Origin: Cinclus cinclus | Taxonomy: Eukaryota; Chordata; Aves; Passeriformes; Cinclidae | Assembly (NCBI RefSeq): GCF_963662255.1 | Contig: NC_085059.1 | Coordinates: forward strand, 12,867,234-12,931,233 | Direction: 5' to 3' | Length of the DNA stretch: 64,000 nucleotides | Part shown: in pieces, positions 1 to 13,068 of the stretch | Layout of the letters: the number at the start of each line of letters is the position of its first letter | Numbering within the stretch: the first letter of the stretch is position 1 | Position numbers and translations under genes: made by a program | Notes under the pieces: model-generated | What the model saw: the letters and a program-made list of their open reading frames with translations, nothing else | Databases searched by the model: none | Told to the model about the DNA's origin: nothing

Positions 1-1164
1 TGGTGTTTGCAGAATACAAATAGTTTTACATCTTACTCTAAACTACTCACTATGGCTGCTCTATTTTAGATTGTTCTTGCATTTAATTTCTCCAACTTCT
101 TATTTTGACATTTGCGCTTCTTAAAACTATGCCTGAATAAATCTTCATGCCCTTTCCACTTGCTGTAATTAATCAATTTCCTGAAGAACTGCAGAAGAGA
201 GCTTGAAAGTATTGAAAAATCTCCCAAACTAGACATTCTGTGAATACCAAAGTTTGAAAGAAAAAGCAGCAAACCAAAAAAAGCCACAGTTGAGCATGTT
301 TGCAATTCTGTAGATATTCCTGGGATGAAGGGCTTGCATTTCACAGCCTCAGGGTTCAGCAGATAAACAGTCATGAAGTTCAGTTCACTTGTCCCCAGTC
401 AGGTTGCTCAGGAAGTGAAGTGGATTGGAATGAGATTTAAAAAATTGTTATGCACTTCAGCAATGCTAACTGAAATTATTGTTAAAAAGAGCATAAACCA
501 GTGATCATAATTTTTTAGCAATTCTTAGATTAGTAATGGCACAAAAATCAACCTAAATTTTCTAGCATACAAAGTGCATCTTTTTGCAGCTTGGACACCT
601 CAGAATTTCTTGAATTAAAATTCATTTCTATGTTTATTTCAATTCCTGAATTATTGACAAGTGTTTTATTCAAAGAATATTTTACTTCTGCAGCAGCATA
701 TGTGCACAAATCTGCAAGACAGATGATGCCTGCAACATTGCCAAGTAGAATTTTGTCTGATACAGCATATTTTATTTTTGAAGACTGCAATGTACTGGTC
801 TAAGAGAAGATCAGTTCCAAAATTCAGGATAACACCATATCATAAACTAACGATCCATCATAGCATACCATGGATGCATCATTTTTCATCTTCCTCCCTC
901 CACATGATATCTATCTGGTTTAAAATAGTGAAAGAAGAAAGAAATTCAAGGTGAGATTTGTGTAGTTTGACAGTCTGTCATGACTTCTCCCATTGAAATT
1001 TGCATACAAATTTTTCCAATGCTTTTTTATTAAATTGAGAAAATGAATTCACATTTTCCCAGAAAATATATATATATATTATAATATAATAAATTATAAA
1101 ACATGACCCCAAAGAAAAGGAAAAAAAAAAACAACTCTGCTATCTGTGATGGAGAGGGGGGGCA
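1..1164. other. AT-rich non-coding stretch
   Basis: No gene is recognised. The sequence is AT-rich with short, uninformative open frames. It holds a small AT-dinucleotide run around 1066-1079 inside an AT-only patch to about 1102, an A-run at 1121-1131 and a seven-G run at 1156-1162 that directly abuts the LTR-like element. It could be intron or intergenic DNA. Confidence 0.6.
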
Positions 1165-1580
1165 TGCAAATTGAGATCAGAAGCCATTTTTATTGAGTAT
1201 ACAGGGTGTTTATATAGGGTTTTACTTGTATGGCACTTACATGGGGTTCTATTTTTTGTAACAATTTCCCATTAGTTACACATTCATCATGATACCACAT
1301 CACCTGGTGACCTTACCACAAAGTTTCACAACATGTTTCTTGGTCACTTCTTGCCCAGGGAGCATTTCTCTCTGTCTGTCTCTCAGATGTTTTTTGCTCA
1401 ATTAGGCCTAAGATATCAGGCTCCTTTATTAGTTCCACTGTACTCTCCATTTTATACCCTATACCCCACTGTTAAAATTATATCATCAAAATTACATTTG
1501 GAATGCAGTATTCATTTCTGTAGTTTACCCTTCCTGAAACTCAGATCTTCCCTGTCATGAGCACAGCAACGCAACAACAA
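1165..1580 (-). mobile_element. Solo-LTR-like endogenous retrovirus fragment
   Basis: Read on the minus strand, this stretch ends like a retroviral LTR. A TATATAAA box lies at 1216-1209, followed about 15-20 bases later by an AATAAA polyadenylation signal at 1194-1189. A short tail then ends at a possible terminal CA at 1165. This compact TATA/AATAAA arrangement is typical of avian alpha- and ERVK-like LTRs. The far end is inferred, near a TG-rich stretch around 1575-1580, and no convincing target-site duplication was found. A 75-codon open frame inside on the + strand is treated as chance. No gag, pol or env remnant is seen on either side, so a solo LTR is the simplest reading. The family is not identified. 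Confidence 0.5.
1209..1216 (-). promoter_or_regulatory. TATA box of the LTR-like element
   Basis: The minus strand reads TATATAAA. It lies 15 bases upstream of an AATAAA signal at 1194-1189, the spacing expected of a compact retroviral promoter and polyadenylation unit. Any present activity is unknown. Confidence 0.4.
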
Positions 1581-4500
1581 GACAAAGAGATGTAAATTCA
1601 CTGTACAACAACGGTTTCCATTGAGGTACCTAAATTCTGAATGAAGCCAATCAGCACATCCTAGGAGCAGGGAAATATTATACAAATCTCAGAGTGATAT
1701 GGTGGGAAAGCAGTGAGGTAAAGGCTGTCCAGCCCTAGTTGGATCTACTTTTTCAGAAAACTTAAATGCTTTAGGTAAGTCAGATACCATTTAATATCAT
1801 GCAACAGTTTTAAACTCAACTGCTTGGGTTTCCTTTCAAGGCGTGTTTATGTTACACTGAAGCTGTTTAAACGTTTTAAACCTCATCCAGCTATGAAAGC
1901 TTCTCCATTATTGTTATAAACCACTTAAAATGAGCCAGCCTGAGCCAGCAGCACTGGGAGTTCAGGTGAGAACAGCAAACCTTTTGCTCAGCTCGCTCTG
2001 CACCCCAGCAAAGGGGTGGGAGCTACCCAGTGACACCTCCCTGGGGCTCATCCAGGATTCCTGCTCCAAGGGCCAGTCAGGCAAACACATTATCCTGGGG
2101 CAGCAGAGCTGTGGTAACTGTGTGTGGCTTCCACCAAATCCACTCAGGGTTCTCATTTACAGCACCCAGATACTGCTTCCCAGTATCCCCACCAAAACAG
2201 CCTCCAGTAAAAAGCATAATGGTCTCATTCTTCGTGAAAGAAAAAGTATTCCTTAGTCCAATAGGCTCACAGTTGCTACAAACCAGAGCAATCCCTCTGA
2301 CACCAAGGAGGATGAGTGACCTCACACCACTTCCACTGCTGCTGAGACACCTGGAAGATCCTACACTGCCTTGCTTCTAATTACCTGCTGCCCCACAGCT
2401 GGAGCATTCCCTGGTGGGGTTTTTGTTGTTTTTGTTTTGCTTGTGCCTTTTGTGTTGGGTTATGGTTTGGTTTTCTAAAGACAGTGTTCCCCTTTAAATC
2501 CCTCCATCCTCATGCCTGAAGAGATTAATAATTTCTCAGGTAGGTGCAAAATACACTGATCTGCTTAATGTTTGTGCCAGCTCCATCCTAGCAAAATCCA
2601 TGCAAACCATGTGGGAAGGAGAAAGCTCTAGTGGAGAAATGAGCAACTTCCATATTGATTAAATGTGTCTCAATACTTATCAAAGAGATTGCTCATCATT
2701 TTGCTTTCACTTGAATACCCAGATCCTTTAAAACTTCCACAATCTAGATTTATATGTGTCCTGAATACATTCTCAAGTTCTGAGAAGGAAACCTACAGTT
2801 TGATGAATTTTAGCTCAACTTGAAGATTTTCAAGAGGTTTGATGCATTACCAGTGCCTTGATTTCCTCTGTCTTTGATGCTAATAGGAGGTAAAAGGGTT
2901 TAAGTAGAGGTACTTGATTTCTGCAGAACATACCCCACTAATGTGCCAATCTCACAGGCAGTGCAGTGAAACTTGATTACCATCCATGAGCATTGCTTTA
3001 GGAACATGAGATGGAAGTGTCTTTGATCAAAAATGCAGTCAGAGTAGGATTTTCAAAATATTCAACTCTCACTGAAATCCAAAGTCTACCCACTAGCTTT
3101 AAAGAAAATAGATTTAAACCATAACTGAATACCTTTGAAAATCCAAATCTGAAGTAGAAGAATTCCACGTGGTCACCACTCCCTAAAGTAAAAAGACACA
3201 TGGAAATCAGGTCTGACTGAATCTGGAATTACTGGAATTTACCTAAAACCGCAATTAAATCTTTGCTGAGTTTCAGTTTGTTTTCAATTAATTTGTGATT
3301 TTTCCTTACTTCCCAAACGATGAGTTCTGGGAGCAGCTGGTAGTTGGACTGTCATAAGTGTTGTTTCCATAGCATTTCCAGTCTGACTGGAAGCAAAAAC
3401 ATTAGAAAGCTCATGAGACAGCCTGTTTCCAAGAGTTCTTAGGCAAATTTTGGCTGATCCACTATGTTTTGATGACTTTAGAAAAGCATCCAAACTGAGG
3501 CATATCTCACAGCCAAGATAAGACCAAACCCTGAAGAAATTTGACTGCAACAAGATGTGGTTTGAGAAAGAAAAGGATGGCCAAATATTTTTTGTGGTTT
3601 ATTAGAAGCATTTAAAGGAAGGAAGACCAGAGATAATAAAAACAAAGAGATCCTGAAATATAAGATTGACCAATTGTTTCCCAGTTCAAGCATTCAAACA
3701 TCACCCAAATCCAGACCCCTTGCCACACAACAGCATTGCTTTGGGCAAAATTAATGTAGGTAGGGTTTGAAGATGGGGAACTGTGTGCTGAGATCTCTGC
3801 TCTGGACAGGATATGTTTCTGTATGCAAAAGAAGAAAAATTGCTGTTTTCCCTATTTTACCCCAGGAAAGGGCGGCCTACAAGTTCCTGACACATTACAA
3901 ATAGCATAGAAAAAGGCTTTTCCAGCCATGTACTAACAAGAGCAAAGTTGAAAATCTTCATTCCAGTGACAGAGCTTTTCCTTCAGCAAGTTGGGTATTA
4001 GCTGGTTATCAGGTTTTCCTTGAGTGCCAAATTGAAACCATACAAAAATAATAGTTCATTACTCCAGAACACTTCCAGCCAACGTGTCAAGTGAAGAGAA
4101 ATTCATTATGGTGAGAGCTTGCAGCTTGAGCAGTCAGGGAAGTAATGGAATTTCCTGGAGTTGGAATGGTACCGAAAATCTGACTAGAGAGATGAGCTGA
4201 GAGAAAACTACCAGTTCAACTACAAGTATCTTTGGTCATTGTGAAGCCCTTCTAGTTTTTGGTAAGAAGTTTAGAGCCCTGGCTCTCTCTCTGCCAGACA
4301 GAGGAAAATATGGAAATAAGCTCCTTTCATACCTCACTTCATGCCATGGTCAGACACACAGAGCCCTCCTTCAGCACCTTTGAGAGCCCAGGTCTGTCAG
4401 GAAGGTCAGAGGGATGCTGCTGGAGAGGAGCTTCCAGCAGCTTTACCTCACTGCTCTCCCTGCTGCCTGGCCAGGGACAGGTCAAGGGCTGGCAAGAGCC

Positions 4501-7500
4501 TGTAGCCTTCAGCTCCTCCCAAAATTCCCAAAACACCTGACCTGCAATGTGATGTGTGCCCTAGTTTTCAGACCCCCAAGACTGCTTCCTCTTCTTTCTG
4601 AACAGAAAGGACACAGCTTCAAATAAGGACCTTGCTGCGTGTTCTTGGTGGAAGTAGAGCTACCTGCTATAGCTAGTGCCTCAATAAACAGAGGGGAAAC
4701 AGCTACAAACAAATAAAAAATTGAATGCACTAATTTACCATGCTCTCCATGAAGTACTGAGTGCATCATTTTCTGTAAATCAACGAGAAGATAAATGCTA
4801 AGTGTAATTCCAACTTCTCAGCGCAGATATAACAAACTATTTTCTGGCTCCAAATCTCCAAATCTCAACCAGCCACCATGCAAGAAAATACATATGCATG
4901 TCAGTATTTCTTGTTTGATCAGTGTCAAGATTGCTTCAATTTTTTATTGCAAAAGAAGCTAAGAAAATGCATTTTAAAAATTCACTGCCAAGCATAGATT
5001 TAGTTAGAAGATCAAACTCCCAATCGATTGCGTCCTTCACGGTCACTGCAGCAAATTCAGGGTACCAGCTGTGTTTGTCACCCTCTCAGAAAGCAGACAC
5101 GGTATATTACCAGATCTTTAGTTTTATTAGCTGCACCACAGGTCCCAGAGAGACCTCAGCTCAGTTTGTTTTTCTTTCTGCTGCATATAATGCCTCTGGC
5201 TTCTGCTGTATGTGCTACTTCATTCTGCATTTGAATTTCTTATTTTAGGTTCAGAAATTTGACACTCATTCCTCCGAATGGACTTCAAATCTCGCAAAAC
5301 AGGCCAATCCTTGCACATAAATATATTGATTTTAAATACACGCTTGTATTTAGGAAGAACACTTTGGCTTTGGAGCAATATTCCCTGCTAATGTCTCATG
5401 ATCCACGTAGTGACAGGAATTTTTCTCAGTCGAGTATGTGGTTACTCATCACAAGGTGTAGCTGCAAATTTCACACAGCAGGACTCCTTTGTCAAAACAA
5501 TCCTCTGCTGCAGAAGTCTCTTCTCTGGGAACTCCACAGGGTTCTGGGTACTCTGACATTTCAATCAAATTCTCCCAGCTCACAACTCATTTTCAGCTCT
5601 CTGTGCTAAGCAGATTTGTTCTGGAATGGCAGAAGGAGACATTCCTTACTGCTCCAACAGCTCTGATGGACTGCTGCACTTAATTCCCCATCAATACACT
5701 CCATGGAAAGCAGTATGGAAATCAGTACAGATCCAAAGGCAGCTTGGAAAGTATTTCAAAGAAATAATTCAACATTTTGCCTGATCCTACCTGCTTTTCC
5801 TCAAATAGAATATATAGTCATAAGGTGTATTCAGTGTATTTGTAATCTGTGTGCAAGAATTACTGAGAAAATGTGCTTTCTGCCTGAAATCAAGGTAATT
5901 CCTCAGTTCCATAAAGAGTTTCAATCCTATTTATACTCTCCTTGCTTCCTTCTCTTATCAGGTCCTAAACTGGATGAGCTATCTACATGTTTCTTATGTT
6001 TTTTAAAGCTATACTTAATACTATGTCAAACTAGAGTCTGGCTGCCACCAGACTAGTTAAAACCCTGGAAAATCCTATCTCAATCCATCTAATTGAGTCT
6101 GCCTTTTCTTGTCCCTGCACATCAGAGGTGTTTCTAGTACAGTTCTTTTGACTTTGCAAACTGGTTGAAGTGGCATAAAAAATGAGACTGCAGTTGCCAG
6201 TTCTGTGACTTGCTACAGAGCCATGGTTGTGGAAACAAGGCACTATCAAAAAGTTGAGATTGGGAGTACTGATTGAATTTAGTCCTGAAGATTTATTTTT
6301 TGCTTTTGATTTTTAGATACTATAACAGTTATTTTTGTAATGAAATGAGAAAAGTCTTTAAACTTATAGGCATATACAGGATTGTAGCAAAATAAGGCTT
6401 GAAACATAGATTAATATCTGGAAAATATACGCCAACAAGTTTCTTTTGGAGAGGAGAGATTACTGGAAGTAACAATGAGATGTTGTATTAGTTTATTTCA
6501 ACAGAAAAATGTGGAGAATAATGAAGAGGAAAGAAACCCTCACTTTGTCCATGAAAACAACCTGTATAATTGTGTGGTTTTTAACACAAAGAATAGTTGA
6601 GACAAATACCAGAAGGCCAGATACCATATTTTCAGGGGAAATAAAAATCACTTTCATTTTTCAAAAGGTTTTTTTTTTTAAAAGAAGTGGTACCACAAAA
6701 TGGATGAAAGTGACATCAGACCCAGAGATTTTCTGGTAATCACTGGAGAAGTTCTTATACAAGAAGGCAATACAGCAAGAGTAGCATGAATTTAGGTGAA
6801 GAAAATCCCAAAGAAAATTGACCATGAACAAGGGAATTGAGATGAACACACCTGCTTGCTTTAGAAGAAATGGCTCATTACAAATATAATTTCTGAAGAC
6901 TCATTGAGTTATCAAATTGTTTCAAGTACGGCAATGGGTATTTCTTTGTTTGAAAAACATTAAGCACTTGTGAGGCATAATACTTAAACAACAACCAGCA
7001 CAAAATAATCTAATTATCAGATTGTCTAGCAGCACAATGACACATGGAGTTCAAATGAATGAAGAGTATTTTTTTCAGATTAATTTATAAGATGAGTGGC
7101 AAGGTCACTGCAAAAGTAAGAGTTCTTTATATATTTAAGGTTCAGCATTTCAGATGAGGTCACAGTTTACAACCCAAGGCTGAAAATCATATAGTATTTA
7201 GTCCTTTAGAATCTTCTATCAGTATCTTGCCTTTCTTTATTACTACTTTATTCAAGCTGGATTCTTATTGTAGTATTTTACAGTACTGAGCAAATACAGA
7301 CAGGTAATAAAGCAGATTAATTTTGTAATAAGGGTTTTTTTTTTTATTTTCAGCATTGATTATTCAGCACTATCATTAGCAAGCACTTCTTTTTCCTCAC
7401 TAAAAAGATCATGCAACTCACTGTATTAAACACAATTTTGTTCCAGTTATTCAATTAATGTCTGCACATATGGAAAGATTAGAACTTCAGACTAATCCAC

Positions 7501-9742
7501 TTTACTGTAAGATTTTCCTCTTTTCCTCCATCATCCTAGCAACTTAAGAATCCATATATATTCCATGTCTTCTAAGTAAAATAAATGTATTTGAAACAGG
7601 AAAGTTAATTCAGTTACTGGAACTCAGTCTTCATTCACACTTAGTGATAAACAATATCAGACCAAACAGCTCTGTGCTTGAAGCCATCCATATTGCCCTT
7701 CAATACTCTTCTCATCCTTCAGACACAGATCCTCCTAGAACCCACAAGAGCAAATATTTGCAGGTGGGATCACTCATTACCCGAGCAAGCTCCGTCTCCT
7801 GTTCCATACAGGGAGTTTATTACACAGCACAGCAGCTCACTCGGGGGCTATAGGGAGAACCAGATAGCAAGAACAGGGATGGATGAATCCTTTAGACCAC
7901 CTACAGATCTTGGAAGATCAAAGCTCATCTAGGATTGCTTCGCCAAGCTTGTCAGTCACTTCACACCTTCCAGAGGCAGAATTGCATTTTAGGATGTTTT
8001 ATTAAGATTTTTTTAGATGTTGAAACATGTGTCTACTTGAAATCTGAAGGTAGGAGAGCTTTGCTTGAGCAAAATCAAGGTTTTGGGTTATTTTCTTTGA
8101 TGAGAAACAGTGCAGAACTCAGGTAAGCCGCTTTGCTAAAATGTTAACATTTCAAAAACTGATACTGAAAGCCTTTAACTTGAAGTTCTCCATAAGAAAT
8201 TATCCTTTTCTGATAATGGAAGCCTATTTCTGAGTAAATAACTCTTTTCCAGGTTCTTCTGTAGAACTCAAGCATTAATAGATCTTGATCATATCTTTTA
8301 TATTATGAGCATATACATTTGGTCTATATAAGTTCTAGACTTATTTACATGAATAGAAATGTAGTAAAATGAGATTGAGAAATAAATGAAAGATGGAGAA
8401 GATAAGCTGTTGGTACAAAGCCTCCATACAACCTTCATTTCCTTTTAACTTTCTATGGGTACAATAACTGCATCTTCTGTGTTTTTCTCTGCTTTCCACT
8501 CCCACTTTATCTGCACAACAATGTGAGAGCTTTTGTCTTAACTGTGCTCTGAGACAGCTGACAGCAGGGCAAGTAAATTCCAAAATGGAACAGGTTTGAA
8601 TATTGGAACATGAGAGTATTTTAAAAGAAAGAAATAAGATTATTTTTCTTTTCCCTTCTGACCATTATTTGTTTTTCACTGCCAGCCTTGGGGTGAAGCT
8701 TCTAAATGGAAAATCCCTAGTTCATGTGATGATATGTCCCCCCCACCTTTTCCTTGTTTGTCAAAGCCCTGAGTGTTTTGCAGTGTTATGTCTCTTTTAT
8801 TTAAGATCTAGGATACTCCCAAGTAAGACAGATAGTCTGTTTTCAGTGCTGTGGCATGTGCCTGTTTATAAATAATGAGTATGACAGGCAGACTGATTAA
8901 TAGGCATTTTCTATGTAGGAAGAGGCTGGAAAGGAGGACATTGTGTGGAATAATTATTAATGAAGTACAGTCAGCACCATGCAATGAATAAAGACTGTGC
9001 AGGGAAGAAAGGGGGGAAACATAAAGGGAAAACTGCCCAAAATCTTCAGAAAGACTGGAAAATAGGTGGTTAGGGAGAACAGCACAAAAGAGGGATAACA
9101 TGAATGGAAGGCAGTGAAACTTGAGCCAGAGTCACATAAACTTAAGTCATGAGCACAAAGAGCCTCTCTTTGATTCTCTAAAGCAGGTAAATAACAGAGA
9201 TGATCACAGCAGTACCTCACTGGCAAAATTGTATTTTATGTTTTTTTCCTGACCGAATTAATGAACACACAATGTATCAGTGTCAGTAGAGCCACAGTCT
9301 GAGTCTTATTCAGTCACTTAAATCTGCCACTCAAACACTGAATCTCAGTTTTCAGATTAAAGATCTGCCAAAGTGAGCACCTGCTGGCATTTCCCCGCTG
9401 CTGGTATCAGCATCTCACAGTACCTGCCAAAAAGTCTCAGGCTGAACTACCCTGTCTCAGACAGACCATACAGGAACTCCAATGACTGGAGAGGCATATT
9501 TATTCACAGCTTACCAGCAGCAACCTTTTCTATCAATTTAGCCATTCCTGACAAAGAAAATAGAAGAATTTTTCAAGATTCAGAATAACACTAAGACAGT
9601 CAGGTTTGCATCACCTGACACTTGTTTTTTTCATGTTTAAGAACCAGAACATGCAGTAGCTCACCTCTAGTGAAAACACTTGTCATGGTCATGTTTTAGC
9701 CATTTGTTAATAACTTCCAAAATTCTCAGTAATGGAAAAGAA
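1581..9742. other. Unique AT-rich sequence, no recognised gene
   Basis: About 8 kb without a recognisable gene or dated transposon. Open frames are all short (at most about 117 codons), overlap in several frames and show no known domain, so I read them as chance. Slightly GC-richer patches occur at 1930-2400 and 4270-4600. Homopolymer runs occur near 6667 (T-run) and 7335 (T-run). No CpG-island-like promoter is visible. Intron or intergenic DNA is the likely identity. Confidence 0.5.
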
Positions 9743-9992
9743 GGAGAGGAGAGGAGAGGAGAGGAGAGGAGAGGAGAGGAGAGGAGAGGAGAGGAGAGGA
9801 GAGGAGAGGAGAGGAGAGGAGAGGAGAGGAGAGGAGAGGAGAGGAGAGGAGAGGAGAGGAGAGGAGAGGAGAGGAGAGGAGAGGAGAGGAGAGGAGAGGA
9901 GAGGAGAGGAGAGGAGAGGAGAGGAGAGGAGAGGAGAGGAGAGGAGAGGAGAGGAGAGGAGAGGAGAGGAGAGGAGAGGAGAGGAGAGGAGA
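9743..9992 (+). repeat. (GGAGA)n pentanucleotide array, 50 perfect copies
   Basis: The 250 bases are an uninterrupted tandem array of the five-base unit GGAGA, with no mismatch in any copy. The + strand is pure purine and the minus strand pure pyrimidine. The 15-base super-period contains no stop codon in any frame, so all six frames are open here, encoding Gly-Glu-Glu-Arg-Arg or Ser-Pro-Leu-Leu-Ser repeats. These frames are artefacts, not genes. Perfect homopurine arrays of this length can form triplex DNA. The perfection suggests a young, probably length-variable array, or an assembly-inferred length. Confidence 0.98.
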
Positions 9993-11125
9993 CCATGCAT
10001 ATGTTAAAGCAAATCTGAAAGTAATTCTAGCAGAGACCTGGAAATAATTAAAACACACCTATCCATGCTCACAAAAGACACCTTGTTGCCTGTATAGCTT
10101 GTACAGTGGTCCTTCAGCAAAGCACGTGAACGGAAAATTATTACAGAAATAAAACAAGTAAAATCTGCTTTTATTTTCATCACTAGTTTCCTACTAGTTA
10201 TTACTTTCCATTGTAGTTTTTCAGAAGTAGAAAGAATAATACTGGTATAATTTTATTTTAAAAATGAGAAGTTCCTTTTTATGTGCATGTCCAAGGAAAA
10301 CCATCCATGGCTAATATTGTTCATCACTGACTTTTTTAACAAGTAAGATTTTCACCCTCTAAAGAGGCTGCAAGTAAATCTGAAAATAGGGTTATGTAAT
10401 GCCTCATTTTTAACAAAATTCTCTTTTTTTTCCTGAAATAATAACTTTTCTGTGAAACACTAGAATCCCCTGTGAATGGCCACTGTGTCAAGTAGAGACT
10501 CAGAACCAGCATGAGACCTTCAGTTCCTATTCCCAGTCACAGGGGATTTTAAAGTCCCTTGTCTATTGTTATGTCTTAGGAAAATAGTGGCTTTTTTTCC
10601 CCCCCGTTACCCCACTTACTAATAAAAAATGAGTATATTTGCAATCCTGCTTTACTGTGCTTTTCTCCAGACCCTCCTCTTCCTCACTGAAGATACAATG
10701 GAGACATATTGTTATTGTGGCTAACTGTGGTTGTTGGTGTGACCAAGGGACCCCCAGAGCTCTGTGAGGGGCTCTGAGCCCCCACTGCCCTGGCACCCTG
10801 AGCACCCTCACCCAGCACTGCCAGCCCAGGGTCAGTCCAGCAGTGCCAGGGCACCCAGCTCACTTGGATCGCAGTTGCTGAAAGGCAGCTTTTTATTTAA
10901 AATGCGTGAATAACTGAAAAGAACCTGTAAGCATGTTTACTCAACCTAACATCTGGATCATAAATAAAAGATGGCCAGATAATGGGATTTCTTTAGAGAG
11001 TAGGGAGCTAAGTGCCTTGCCACTAACTTATTTTAGCATTTCTCTGGACTGTAATTTCCAGCTCATTTGGTCATCAGCAATCCTCATTGTTTTCATGCTG
11101 AAGGAGTGATTGCAGTGCCCAGTGA
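9993..11125. other. Unique sequence with a GC-richer patch
   Basis: No gene is recognised. Most of the stretch is AT-rich. Bases 10738-10865 are clearly GC-richer, with repeated CAGCCC/CAGTGCCAGG-like words. They could be the remains of an old transposon or simply a local composition change. No full repeat family or coding frame was identified. Confidence 0.5.
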
Positions 11126-11236
11126 AGTTTGATCCTTTTAGATCTGATTTGTACTGGTTTGAACTGTCTTTTTCTGGTTGAATGCACTTGGATCTTGTTT
11201 GAACTGGTTTGGTCTGGTTTTATCTAGTTTGATCCA
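11126..11236. repeat. Degenerate 10-bp tandem repeat in exact register
   Basis: About eleven consecutive ten-base units follow one another without any insertion or deletion, with a consensus near GATCTGGTTT. Clear units are GATCTGATTT, GTACTGGTTT, GAACTGGTTT, GGTCTGGTTT and TATCTAGTTT. Units in the middle (11171-11190) are more diverged. The period equals about one turn of B-DNA, so the T-runs fall on the same helix face. It looks like an old minisatellite that has accumulated substitutions but kept its phase. The reverse-strand open frame across it (61 codons) is judged incidental. Confidence 0.8.
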
Positions 11237-13068
11237 GATGGAATATGTTGCTTGTATATAGATCCTCACTCTAAAGAGATCTTCAGAGCTCAGCTGGAAA
11301 GGGCTGCAATGGATTTTATCCATCTGTTTTCAAATTTATGTGTTGTTCTGCTTACACTGCTCACAGGTTTTTCTGTTCCATTTCATCTTGGTCCCCATGC
11401 CCAAACCCTAGGATTATTTTGTTTAATTCAATGAACACCTACCTCAGTGATATGTGGAGCCTGGCAAAAACCTCATTTGCAGGATATAATTTCTGTTTCC
11501 AGTGCCCAGTCCTGTCAATCAACTGGTCTCAGGCTTCCACAAAACTCCATCAGATGTTTTTCATGCTATCCCCTCTAATCAGTGTGAAAAAGAATTTTAT
11601 TTCATCTACAGTGATTCCATATTAAATAAAGTTTGTTAAACCTCATTGAGATTCAGCAGACACAGATAAGACAAAGCCTTAATTAATTTTTCAGCATCAA
11701 GTCTTTCTACATCAGATTTATTTTAACTCTTTACCAGTTGGAAACTACCAATGTAGATGATCAAGGAGGCCATAATGCAGTGACTAGCCCTACAAGTAGA
11801 TGAAATATGATGGGAGCAAAGGAAACTATTTTGCCTCCTTCTCCTATCCCTCCTTCTCCAGACCAAGCTGTTTGGTCCTTAATAAAGGATGTTCTTCCTG
11901 AAAACCTTCTCGCATTTAGCCCCAGATTCTTGTGAGGACTTTTCCTTCCCTGGGTAAGGACCTTCTCTCCTGCAATGCAGAACACTGTTAATACAATTTT
12001 CGTAGGATGCCCTGATAGAGTCAACAAGTCAAGTTTTCTTTGTTAGGTACAGGAAGTTGTCCATGCTAGGGTAGTCTTAGGAAGGCCCATGTCACCCCAG
12101 AGTGCTTACGGGGGGGACCACAGTGGGATGGGAGAGGAATGAAACGCCATCTAAAAATCCCATAAAATGCTCACTCGTGTTGTAATTCCCCAGAACCTGA
12201 ATGTGCTGCTTCAGCACATGAGGCCCAAGTGCTTGTGAGGTGGAAGGGAACCTGCTCCTGATGTTTCTGCCCACTTTGGATCACTCCTTTCCTCTTTTAT
12301 TTTTTTCCCCTCTATTAATTTTATCATGTATGTAAAGTGAAACTCTGAAATTCAGTTGTTTAAAGAGCAAAAAGCTGGAAACCCCATTGATATGGTGTTG
12401 TTTTAGTTTATTTGTAAGATCAAATTCCTGTTGGTGAGAAAGAAGTATGTGGATAAAGAGGATGGCACGTTCTCTGGAAGAAGAGCCTGCTCAGAAATGT
12501 GGAGTATTCACTGTTTGTATTTCATGTGTATATCAAAATCATAAAGTAACTCCCTCCTAGACTTTTTTTTTTACATTTCTTACCATTCAGCCCATTTCAA
12601 TTTATATCTTTGTCCTATAAAATGTTAAAGCTTCTGAAAATTGCTTGGAAAGGGACCATATTACAAATAAAAGCATCACAAAACAAGATGAGCTGTATTT
12701 TTTTTTAACAGCTCATCATCAGTTCTCTCAAGAGAATACTTGTGTCTCTGGAAAGAAAACCACTTCAGCTGAAATAATTCCTCAGATTTTTAATTAGTAC
12801 ATTCCTCTTCAGGAGTCATTTTTTAATTGCGCATGCCTTCACCTGTCCTTCTTTCTTAATTCTTGAAAACAAACCCTTCAGAACTTCCAGCAGTGATGTG
12901 CTGTGCTCAATAACATTTAAAGATAAATCATAAAAGAAATAATAAAACTGACCAGCTCAGAGATTCATTTTAGAATTAATATAAAATAAATCCCAGCTAC
13001 CTTTTAGCTCTAATTTTATTTATGTTAATGCAAACAGAAAAGAGTAGATATAATATTTCCCTGCAACC
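11237..13068. other. Unique AT-rich sequence, no recognised gene
   Basis: No gene, RNA or transposon is recognised. Open frames are short and featureless. A seven-G run lies near 12111, a T-run near 12564 and another near 12699. Several AATAAA words occur by composition and have no associated coding sequence. Confidence 0.5.

Noticed and set aside
1333..1560. 75-codon + strand frame
   Set aside because: It lies inside the LTR-like element on the opposite strand and has no known motif.
9667..10058. Several 90-112 codon frames on both strands
   Set aside because: All are translations of the stop-free GGAGA array, not genes.
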